DNA of 64,000 bases from Cryptomeria japonica (Eukaryota > Streptophyta > Pinopsida > Cupressales > Cupressaceae), in NCBI RefSeq assembly GCF_030272615.1, contig NC_081414.1, forward strand, positions 763,635,413 to 763,699,412, in the 5' to 3' direction. Below the pieces are notes generated by a model that saw only the letters and a list, made by a program, of their open reading frames with translations, did not search any database and had not been told where the DNA came from. Positions 54,791 to 64,000 of the stretch are shown piece by piece; position 1 is the first letter of the stretch; every line of letters begins with the position of its first letter. Made by a program: the position numbers and the translations under genes.

Positions 54791-55360
54791 TCCTTGACAC
54801 ATAGCATTCTCAGGTTTTTCAAGACTCGATAGACCTCTTACTCAGTGCTTCTTTCTTATTTTGATCAAATTATCAAAATTTACATGACAAAACCTTTTAT
54901 GCCATAACCAGGTATCATCTATCTTTGCATATAGAAATTTTTTACGAGTTGAGTCAAGGTAAAATGTGTTACCTTTTGTTTGTGTCCTGGTAGCAGCTAA
55001 CTTTCCATGCTTGTCATGAACTTTGACAATTCCTTTCTAAAATTCTATTTGGTATCCTATATTGTTTAGCTATGCTACACTCAACAAATTGTATTTCAAA
55101 CCTTCAACCCAATAAACATCATTGCATCTTGCATTGTCAACAAGTGTTATGGATCCTTTACCTCTTACCGGACATGGTGCTTCATTACCAAATCTTACAT
55201 AGCCTCCATCATAGTCTTCTAACATAACAAACTTGTGTTTATCACCTGTCATGTGATGTGAGCATCCACTATCTATGATCCAAGAATCATTAGTATTTAT
55301 GTGAGATATAAGGGCTTTTTCTTCACACCTTTCTTCATTTGATCCATCTTTGATGGCCAC
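54791..55360 (-). pseudogene. pol: Copia-1b protease and GAG-pre-integrase
   Basis: Minus frame 55360-55070: acidic lead, DSWIIDSGCSHHMTGDKHKF (about 55225-55290, D-S-G intact), VRFGNEAPCPVRGKGSITLV and VYWVEGLKYNLLSVA, then a stop (CAG to TAG) at about 55068. The finger LWHKRFCHVNFDNLIK lies in another frame at about 54855-54910. Confidence 0.92.
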
Positions 55361-56421
55361 ATAAACTACTTCCTCTATATCAGTTTCATCTGATTTATCA
55401 TCATTGAATTCCTCATCAGCTATTAAGCATGACTTTCTATCTCTTCTTCTGAAGTCTCGGTGTCCTCTGTAATGATTATCTTTATGTCTATCATCTCAGT
55501 AATCTCTCTTTTCATTTGAATCTTTGTCAGGATAGTTAGAAGCCATATGTCCTATCTTATCACAATTGAAACATTTCAAAGGTAGTTTTCCCTTATACTT
55601 ACCTTTGCCTCTCGGTAACCTTCTGGCTAATAGTTCTTCAAACTCTTCTTGCTTTCTGATTTCCTCATATAGTTTGTGTACTTCCTCCATGTTCTTGCGA
55701 AATCTTTCACTTGCTCCACTGTGATCCCCTTTAGTGTACTTACTCATTCTATCATTGTAATCATCAGATTCACCAATATGAAAAGAACTAAATGCAGATT
55801 CAACTTTATTTACCGATGACCCACTGTTATCAAAGTTACTTAACTCAAATGCATGTAGCTTACCAATAGTAGCATCTAAAGAAACTAGCATATTAGGTAT
55901 AGACCTCAATTTATTGATTGCAGAGACTCAGATTGCATAGGCCGGTAGAAGGGTTCTTAACAACTTACTTGTTATATCCTTTTCTTCAATAGTTCCACCT
56001 ACTCCTTTGATTTGATTGACAATCTCCTTTAGTCTTGTACTGTACTGGGTTATGTTCTCACCTTCATTCATCCTCATAGATTCAATTTGTCCTCTTAGAC
56101 CATCCACTTTTGCTCTTTAAACATGTTCATCTCCTCCATACATAGATATGATCTTGTCCCACATTGCCTTTGCATCATTGCAGCCTTCTACATCATTAAA
56201 CTCTGAATCGGTCAATGCAGATGTTATTTCAATCATTGCTTGGATATGTTCTTGCTTTGCCTTTATCTCTTCCATTGTCAATGGATAGGTTCTCGGTGTG
56301 ATGAAATCATTCTCCAAATAATATACAACATATTCTCCAACTCCTGAGAGGTGCAGCTTCATCCTTTTCTGCCCTGTAGAGAAACTTGACTTGTTCAGCT
56401 TCGATGCATCCCTCTTTTACA
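55361..56421 (-). pseudogene. gag: Copia-1b gag, broken
   Basis: The start ATG is at 56421 but the second codon is a stop (TAA where Copia-1a has TAT). Frame 56362-56117 and then 55909-55496 follow. A TGA at 55930-55928 replaces the CGA seen in Copia-4. The knuckle reads CFNCDKIGHMASNYPDKD (about 55535-55580), last Cys changed to Tyr. Confidence 0.92.
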
Positions 56422-56468
56422 TATTTGGATCTTTTCCTCAAGTACCTTTAAACTTTTCCTTCTGGAGT

Positions 56469-56485
56469 CCAAAGCTTTGATACCA
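56469..56485 (-). other. Primer binding site, tRNA-Met type (Copia-1b)
   Basis: The minus strand reads TGGTATCAAAGCTTTGG, two bases from the 5' LTR. It differs from Copia-1a by one base (CAAAG for CAGAG). Confidence 0.92.
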
Positions 56486-56487
56486 AT

Positions 56488-57998
56488 TGATAGTTCTTAT
56501 ACTTAAAGATAAGTATGGATGCCAAGCTAATAAGATGAGAGGGCGGGGTGAATCATACAAACTTAATCTTCCATAAAAACATCAGATTCAACCTCGGTAA
56601 CATATACTTCAATAATATAACCAAAACTGCTAAACATACAAACTCAAAAGCATATAAACATCATAACACTCATAACACCATATTTAATGTGGAAACCCAA
56701 ATAGGGAAAAACCACTGTGAGATTTCGGACCCACTAAGAAATATACTCTTCTAGAGTATGCTCAGTTAAAAGGAAATCCTATTAAAGATTACAAACACAT
56801 TGCTAGATGTGACCCGGTTAAGGGATTTCCCTCAGATCTGTTAGGATCTTCACCTGGTTAGAAGTGACCTTGTTAAAGGATTTCAAACACTCAATCAGAA
56901 TTTCACCTTGCTAGAGGGTTTTACAAATAAGACTATTAAGTCCACTCGATTAAGATATTTTCTGTCACTTCACAAAATAACAGTAATAAAAATCTATCTA
57001 CAATTTCACATCTAAAATGCTAAAGCAGATTCTTATTTCCTCAATAGAATATAGACATAGAACTAATCTTATCCATCTACTGGGCTCTATATTTTGTTAT
57101 TCAAAATAGGTCTTCAAGCTTCTGTGCTTGGTAATTACTATGTAGCATCTCTGTGCATACACTTGCCTGCATGCATTGTTTATCAACAGTTCCCTATTTA
57201 TAAACAATTCACCAACCGCTTAATCTCCTTGATCACATTTCCCATGATCAATCATAGCCATCAGATCTTCAAACTTTGTCCAGGTTCAATGTATCCTTCG
57301 ATCTGAAAATGTTTTACCCTGCCTTGGAACTTGCATACATTTCTTGGAACTTGTGCTAGGGTATTGCGGTTCAATCTAAGCTGTAGATCTTCCTGTCGAT
57401 TTTCCTTTGCCATAGATTCTTTAACAAAATTCATTCACGACATACCAATCTTTTAATCATAGCCAGCTCATCAACTTCCTTCATTAAATAATGCATGTAA
57501 TAATTTTAATGTATTATGTTATTACTCGGTTGCAACTCGATAAATACTAAACTTCACTCGGTAGACATTCTGCCTTCATTAACCGATAGCGATAACCTTA
57601 GGGTTTACCGACTAGGTTCTTTGCTCGGTAACATAGTATAGTATTAACCTTTCAATCAATAAGATATGTAGGATATCAAAACAATCTAATCATCATGATC
57701 TCATCATTGTCTAAGTCAGTAATTGTTGCCCATTGAATAACTAATTTCTCCCCTTATCCATCATATTCTATCTGTGTCTTTTACCGACATCTTTATACTC
57801 ATCAAATCATACTTCTCAAGATATGACAACATCATACTGAATTAGAAAATCAATTTCTTGACATCAATGACAAAATAATAATATTAAGATAGTAAACATC
57901 CTTAATTTGTTTTATCCATAATCATCAACAACCTTCTCAATATCCTTATTGAAATTCCAACAATCTCCCCTTGTCTGTTATAATGCCAAATGCCAACA
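56488..57998 (-). repeat. 5' LTR of Copia-1b
   Basis: 1511 bases; minus strand TGTTGGCATTTGGC to AGAACTATCA. The TATA box TATAAATAGG on the minus strand (57193-57202) is intact. The G-run at 56539 is interrupted by a C. Confidence 0.95.
57193..57202 (-). promoter_or_regulatory. LTR TATA box, Copia-1b 5' LTR
   Basis: The minus strand reads TATAAATAGG, at the same LTR position as in Copia-1a. Confidence 0.6.
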
Positions 57999-58003
57999 AA
58001 AGG
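57999..58003. repeat. Target site duplication AAAGG, right copy (Copia-1b)
   Basis: Identical to 50321-50325. Confidence 0.94.
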
Positions 58004-60837
58004 GACTTACACCTGGCTCATTCAATTAATAATGAAGGTATAGAAAATTAATCTCTATCATTTGGGTCTTGGATCATGCACTTAAAGAAAATTGAAAAGG
58101 AGATAAGGGTTTAGAAGTTATAATCTATTTCTAAGAATTCAAGAGACTAGGTGAAACCAATAACCATGCTTTGCTTCCCCATGTGAGGAAAACTGCACAA
58201 AGTGGGTGCAATCTTCAAGAGATGCTATTATAATTTTCACGTCATGAAAAACAACCATTAGATCGAACAATATTTATCCAAACATAAGTTAAGCATCCAC
58301 AAGATAATCTCAGACTAACTTTACACAATAAACAAAAAAATATGTTCATCAAAAGTATAAGCAGAAGATTCACCGTAAATCAATACTTGCCATATCTTGC
58401 ATTAATTTAACATACATGAAATAAAATATAAAATATGATGAGGGATAAGAACCATGCAAACTCCAAAATAAGAGAAGTAATCACCATCAATTTGAACAAT
58501 ACATTACTTATTACTTTGGCACTCATAAACAACAATTTGCTTATCTCAACATGTTTTGTAACATGCTCCCATATTTTACAAATGAGGGTGATGTCAATTT
58601 ATAGACTCTTTAATTATAATTCAATGGTCAGGATTAATTTCAAATAAATGATCAAAATTACAATAGAAAACCCTAATTAGGGTTTGCTACAACTAACTAC
58701 CCCTTGACCAATGAGAAAATTACATTCGGGGACACTTGTCCTTCTTGCTAAATATAAAGTTATTGCATTGTGGAGTGTGTCTTCTAGAAGCCTCTATGGA
58801 TAAGTCAAGTTCATTGAACTTGGACATGTTGACTTGGAACAATTTGATTGGTTGGAAGATGATGAGGTGCCACCTCAGCATGTTGGATGTCTTCCTTGGT
58901 CACTTTTTTCTTCCTCCACATTCTTTCATTAGAATATCTTTCCTTGTTGATGACACTATCCTTTGTGCTTGCTTCTTCCTATCTTTGATCCTGGATTCCT
59001 TTCAAGATTTTGATCTCTTCTTCTTACTTGCATTTGAATCTTTGAGGTATGGAATTCTCTGTTGGATTAGATGACTGGACTTGAAGTTATTAAAATTTTA
59101 TTTCTTGATTTCTTTGAAATTACTCATGCTTGAACCGGATTGATGTTATTCCTCTGAATACTCCAGTTTGTGTCAAGAAATTGTTGAATACTCCTTTTGT
59201 CTCCATCTGATTTTTATTGGGAGCTTGTCTTTATTTCCTTAGGAGAAGAAATCCTTCAAGAATTTACCCTAATTTCTTCAATAGGTCTGGGATTGTAAAT
59301 GAAATCCCCCAAGAAGTTCGAAATTCCTTCCTATATTTTCACCAAGTTTGAGGATTTTTCTTTCTTGATACCCTATAATCTTTTCAAGTGCCTTGATTTT
59401 GGAGAAGAATTCCTTTGTTCTTTTGCCACAATGGAGGAAAATGGAATTTTCTCTGTGAAGTATTTCCCATACTTAGCCAAATTTTTTCTATTAAATTTCA
59501 TTTTGTAACACCTTCATGTGGACCTCTCAACACTTAGCCAATATTTTGACAATCTCTATGCTTAAATGAACTTTGCCTATGGATTTTCCTTCAATTTTGA
59601 TTTGGCTTGTGCTAAGTAATGTAGACCCCATCCTTTGGACAAGGATTTATTTCATTTTCTCTTTACTTTTCCTCTTTATTCTTCTCCATTCTTCCTATTT
59701 TCTTTCCAACACTTAGTCAAAATTTGATCCTTTTGTTATGGAAAATTCCACACTTAGCCATTTTTTGTTTTCTCTTGGCAAATTCCAAAACTTGGGTCGG
59801 ACTTTGGAAATTTCTTTCCTTCCTTGCTTCAAAAAAATCCACTTGTTGTCTTCGCAAATCTTCCCTCCTAGCTAGCTTGTCTTCATATTGACCATGTAGC
59901 TAAATGTGTTGGAAAGGAATCATTAGAAATTCATGTCTTTTAAGAAATTTCTCTAAGTGTTGGGTGAATTTTTGAGAAATAATTCTAAGTGTTGGGCAAA
60001 TTTATTGACTTTCCAAACTTGGTCAGCTCTATTTATGATGGAGTCTGCCATTTATTAGGACATTCTTTTCATGACCTTGGTGGACTTCAAGTGGTATCAT
60101 GTTATTTCTAACTTCAAGATGGTAGACTACATGTGTCCTTAGGTCATTATTTATCCTTCATGGGAGGATTTTAAGCACTTCCATGCCATTTCTAACCCTT
60201 TAGAAGACTTCATGTGCCTTCATGCAGGGGGACTTTGCACTTCAACATGCCAATTTACTCTAAGTGTCAAGGTGGGATTTATTGTTGTCAAGCCATTTGC
60301 CATTCATGGCATGACAAACTTTACTTGGCCTTGGACATTTACCTTGCAATCTTCTTCAAACCAAGGCAAAATTTATGATAGCTTGGGCATTTTGAGTTTA
60401 GTCTCTCTAACCTCGAGTGAACTTTATGCTTGGCAAGCTAACCTTCTTTCTTTCTTGGGTGGACTTGGTTGCTAGCTGGATGATTTTATTTCATCATGGA
60501 TAGACTTTGAATGATATTGGATATTTGACTAGGTGTCAAGGTGGAGCTCATCATAGCTTGGCCATCCTCTTTACTTTTCCTATGGTGGACTTCAGCATTG
60601 GCAAGCCACTTTCCTTGCTAGCTGGGTAGAGTTCATGATCAACAACCCGTTCTTTCTCATTGCACCTTGGGCAGATTTCAACATAGATTAGATATTTCCA
60701 ACTTGTCTTATGGAGGACTTGACACTTAGTCAAGTAAATTGTATGATTTGTCTAGGTAGACTTTTCCATTTCTTAAGACGTTGTCTTTCTTTGTCTTGGC
60801 ACTTAGGCAAGACATTTCCTTGACACTTAACCAAATT

Positions 60838-60990
60838 TTTAAATTTCATTCTCTAAGGTATCAACACTTACACAATTTTGTGATTTTTTTTCTCTCCAAG
60901 GTATCAACACTTAGCCAATTTCTAAAATTTTAGAACTCCCCAAGGTATCAACACATAGCCAATTTTTTGATTTTTTCCTTCGTGAACTTT
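60838..60990. repeat. Degenerate tandem repeat with CAACACTTAGCCAATTT
   Basis: Three copies of AAGGTATCAACACWTAGCCAAT text start near 60856, 60899 and 60942 (spacing about 43). Related CACTTAGCCAA phrases are scattered from 59530. Confidence 0.7.
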
Positions 60991-61026
60991 GCACTTGTGT
61001 TGGACGTTCTTCCAAGGGAGGGCGGA

Positions 61027-61113
61027 CTTCATGATAGCTTGGACATTGGAAACTCCTACCTTGAATAAAATTCATGATGGTTTGGATGTTGGAAACCCCT
61101 ACCTTGAGAGGAC
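61027..61113. repeat. Two-copy tandem repeat
   Basis: TTCATGATAGCTTGGACATT (61029) and TTCATGATGGTTTGGATGTT (61071), each followed by GGAAAC.CCTACCTTGA; unit about 42 bases. Confidence 0.8.
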
Positions 61114-61986
61114 TTCATGATTAGTAAGAATTTTTTTATAATGTGGCAAGGCGGACTTTGCATGGCACAAGACATAGTCTTCTCCATTTTTGCCATGAAA
61201 ACTTGGATGAATTTTCTTGATCAACAATCCATGTTTGTCTTGAACATCTGGAACAACACCCTATTTGGACATTTTCCCTTGCTTTTTGTACTTAGAGACA
61301 CAAATTTTTGATTTTGAAGATAGGAACCCTGCTGCCAAGACCTGAGTGATGGAAAAAAGCAAAAAAAAAAAAAAAAGCAAGTGAAAAAGCTGCCTCCCAG
61401 ATTGGTCTCAAAGTGCCAAAAAACAAACTAAAAATACAGAATCCCACAAAAATAGGAGGGTGTCAGAATTGACCCTAAGAAATTGCATTTTTCATCCTTT
61501 GAGCCTTCTAAGGGCTTTGATGGTGTCCAGACACTGTTTTGAGGATGACTTCCCTATTTGACTTGGATGACTCCTTGAAAATTCTAACTCCTCATTGTAA
61601 AAAGACTAGTGATTAGCAGTTGTAACGCGAAGGAAAGGGGTCCCCATTTGTAAGGGGGTGATGTGTGAAAAAGGTCACAATAGGGTCCAAATGATAACCA
61701 TTAGACTCTGAACTCTTGTTATCAGAATGTGTTTACTTACTATCAGAGATCTACTTAGATTCACCAATACCTAATTAACTTTATTATCAATAATTTCATT
61801 ATCTTGTCAACTCATCCTTTTCTTTTTTTCAAATGAGTTTTCATCCATTCCTATGAATTTCTCCTTAATCTTTTCAATTTTAGGTAGATCAAAGTTTCCC
61901 CCATGAATTAACTATTCCTTAGAGTGTTGTAAAAGTTGATCTCTCTTGGATATTGACATAGTCAAATCTATAAGGAAGTAAAGTAT

Positions 61987-62828
61987 TGGAACAACTTCCT
62001 ACACTAACCTTGAGAGGAGGGTAATGCAAAAAATTTACAGATCGTTATAATAGCTAAAAAAACTTAATAGAAGTAAACATAAACATCACACATACCACAA
62101 CATAGTGATTTATGTAGGGAAAGCACTCTATAAGTTGCCCAATATATTATTAAAAAATCAATAATAGATTACAATATACTTGTAGAGAAAACTCTTCATA
62201 ATAGTACCACCAACTAGAGATTTAAAGGTAACTCAATAGCTACTAGGACTCTTACACACAACCTCTATCTTACATGAGATACAATACATGAAACCATCAA
62301 ACGGTATTACAAAACCATGAGCTAAAACCACCCAATAAATTATAACCAACCTTATCTCCAATCTAGATCACATGACATGTCAAAACACACATCAACACAT
62401 GTACCTCCCTTTTATAGCTCATTTATGTGTCTGATGCATTTTTCTATTTCCTATTTCAGGAAACCGAATTTTTGGAGGCCATAACTTGTGAACCAGGTGT
62501 TTGATTGACCAACCGTTTGAAGCACCAAAAGTCTCACAATATGCTCTATCACCTCGTAACCACTATACTGGTTACACCCACTTTTTAAGATATTATGGAG
62601 CCTCTAAAGTAATAAAATTGAATTTAAACCTTTCATTACAACCTTTAAAATTAGAAACTTTAACATCTTCAAAACTAGTTATGATCTTAAGACAAAAATT
62701 TATCGAAATGCTTATCTAGCCAATCTAAAGCTTTGAGAAAAAAATTGAACCTTTTCATGCTCAAATGAAAAATTATTATAAATAGTAACCTTATGTAAAT
62801 GTAAGGTTGAGACACCATTTCCCCAACA
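61987..62828 (-). repeat. Probable 3' LTR of Copia-7
   Basis: The inner end TGTTGGGGAAATGG (minus strand, from 62828) directly follows the purine tract CAATTGGGAGAA. The outer end near 61987 is a guess, since no partner LTR lies in the window. Confidence 0.55.
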
Positions 62829-62884
62829 TTCTCCCAATTGTCAAACACCTTGCAAGAGAAAAGGTGTATCTACACAATAAATTA

Positions 62885-63600
62885 ATTGTTAGGGGTCATG
62901 AGGGTCATAGACTCAGAACACCATCTACACTGCTTTGTCCTCATAGCCTTAGTTAAAGAATGTATAACATTCATCAAAGTCTCTACCTTAGCCAACTTCA
63001 CCCTTCCATCATTGGCCATATCTCTAATAAAATGATACTAAACATCAAAGTTCTTGGTCTAGACATGGACTGTTGAGTTCTCAGGTAAGAAGATTGCACT
63101 TTGGCTATCAAAATAAACTGTCACTACACCTTATTTTATTCCAATATTTGAACACAATATTTTAAGCTAAATGGATTCTTTACAAGAATGAGTAGCTGCC
63201 ATATACTTTGCTTCTATAGTGGATAAAGCAACCACAACCTATTGCTTACTCATCCAACTAATTGCACTACCAAATAAAGTAAACACATAAGCATTGGTGG
63301 ATCTTCTGCTATCAATATCACCTCCCCAGTCTAAATCCACATAACCATGAATATCAAGGGAAATCATGTCTCCTACCAAATTACCATGATAACACAAAGG
63401 ATACCCTGATGTACCCATCAAATATATAAAGAATCTTTTAATTGCATCCCAATGAACTCTATTAGGATTAGACATATATCTAGAAAGAACTCCCACTACT
63501 TGGACAATGTCTAGTCTAGTACAGACCATATCATACATTAAGATTCTAATTGCACTCTGGTAAGACACTCTGCTTATGTATTACATCTCTGATTGGGATG
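62885..63600 (-). pseudogene. pol: Copia-7 RNase H
   Basis: Minus frame 63568-63239: RILMYDMVCTRLDIVQVVGV, MSNPNRVHWDAIKRFFIYLM and GYVDLDWGGDIDSRRSTNAY (catalytic Asp). The frame stops near 63238, where the KQxVVxLSTIEAEY region follows in broken form, and the fragment ends near 62885. Confidence 0.88.
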
Positions 63601-64000
63601 TAGGACAATTTGAAATAGATAATTTTGTTCCAACTGTAAAAGGAACACACAATGGTCTATAGTCCTACATGTTGAACCTTCATAAAATTGAATTCACATA
63701 CTTACTTTGGCCTAGCCATAGATTTATGTTCATTCTATCTCTTCTAATTTTTATCCCAAGAATATATTTTGTTACACCAAGATCTTTCATTTCAAATTTA
63801 GTAGCGAGCTGAGACTTTAGTTTTGAAATCGTGCCTTTCCATTTACCAATAAATAACATGTCATCCACATATAATGCCATGTATAGGAAATCATCACTGT
63901 TAGATTTATAATAAACACAGTTATATAATTTAGAACGCTCAAATCCCAAACTCAATACATATGTATCAAATTTTTGGTAGCACACTCTAGGACTCTATTT
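63601..64000 (-). pseudogene. pol: Copia-7 reverse transcriptase, partial
   Basis: The minus frame from the window edge (64000, a stop near 63988) to 63680 has FDTYVLSLGFERSKLYNCVY, MALYVDDMLFIGK (catalytic pair intact), FEMKDLGVTKYILGIKI and LWLGQSKYVNSIL. A broken stretch 63570-63680 joins it to RNase H. The N-terminal part lies outside the window. Confidence 0.9.

Larger units (their letters stand above)
50326..57998 (-). mobile_element. Copia-1b, full-length copia element
   Basis: 7673 bases, the only complete, uninterrupted copia element here. 3' LTR 50326-51837, 5' LTR 56488-57998, primer site 56469-56485, perfect duplication AAAGG. Coding order on the minus strand: gag, protease, integrase, reverse transcriptase, RNase H. 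Protein text is nearly that of Copia-1a. By a rough hand count the two LTRs differ at about 4-5 percent in the first 200 bases, so insertion is more recent than Copia-4. It still has at least eight stops or frameshifts. Confidence 0.96.
58004..61986. other. About 4 kb without recognisable genes
   Basis: Short open frames (for example 58736-59074, 59299-59508, 60212-60475) have no family motifs. The plus strand is pyrimidine-rich with recurring phrases such as CACTTAGCCAA, TTCATGATAGCTTGG and GGTGGACTTCA, which suggests an old, unidentified repeat or a long LTR. An A-run lies at 61360-61376. Confidence 0.6.
61987..64000 (-). mobile_element. Copia-7, distant copia lineage, truncated by window end
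   Basis: Minus-strand element entering from the right edge: reverse transcriptase (63680-64000), RNase H (about 62885-63570), polypurine tract (about 62829-62842) and a probable 3' LTR to the left. The pol wording (YVDDMLFIGK, LWLGQSKYV, DWGGDIDSRRSTNAYVF) differs clearly from Copia-1 to Copia-6 and resembles the Tork/Tnt1-type group, judged from memory. The outer LTR end is uncertain. Confidence 0.85.

Noticed and set aside
58736-59074. 112-codon frame as a possible host gene.
   Set aside because: Cys/Leu/Phe-rich composition expected from pyrimidine-rich DNA; no recognisable domain.
59299-59508. Frame MKSPKKFEIPSYIFTKFEDF... as a possible host gene.
   Set aside because: No family motif, no supporting neighbours, and repeated phrases around it point to repeat DNA.
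61355-61380. A-run as a LINE or SINE tail.
   Set aside because: No LINE or SINE body is recognisable on the upstream side and no flanking duplication was found.

Overview
The window reads as intergenic DNA from a large, transposon-rich plant genome. The evidence is Ty1/copia elements primed by initiator tRNA-Met, a plant-type L1 LINE with a C-terminal RNase H, and a GAG-only LTR element with long LTRs. The many old, stop-riddled copies would fit a conifer or other gymnosperm, but that is inference. I found no intact cellular gene, tRNA, rRNA or CRISPR. Almost every coding block is a decayed retrotransposon.

The central result is a nest four levels deep. (0) An L1-type LINE on the minus strand has its endonuclease at 47656-49600 and its reverse transcriptase, zinc finger and RNase H at 8930-12197. 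(1) Copia-5 (minus, 12198-47650, TSD GATTC on both sides) splits that LINE. Removing it restores the LINE reading frame. (2) Copia-5 is itself split by Copia-3 (minus, ~13256-26416), Copia-6 (minus, short LTRs, 27684-38129) and a GAG/protease-only element (plus, 39013-45029, perfect TSD ATAAT). (3) Copia-3 is split by Copia-2 (plus, 14260-21314), and Copia-6 by Copia-4 (plus, 28205-35446). A solo LTR related to Copia-2 (48061-49094) sits in the LINE endonuclease domain.

Outside the nest: Copia-1a (plus, 1-6285, its 5' LTR cut by the window edge); a putative LTR with PBS (7296-~7565) and a decayed unknown protein (7552-8440, minus); Copia-1b (minus, 50326-57998, perfect TSD AAAGG, same family as Copia-1a); about 4 kb without recognisable genes (58004-61986); and Copia-7 (minus, ~61987 to beyond the window end), a more distant copia lineage.

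Each copia element carries the order gag (CCHC knuckle), protease (DSG), GAG-pre-integrase, integrase, reverse transcriptase, RNase H, or pieces of it, between a tRNA-Met primer site and a polypurine tract. Copia-1 to Copia-4 share pol wording, repeated AAAGGGGGAGA tracts before the 3' LTR, and a C-run near the LTR end. This resembles the Sirevirus/Maximus group, an assignment from memory. All are disrupted by stops and frameshifts and none looks autonomous now.
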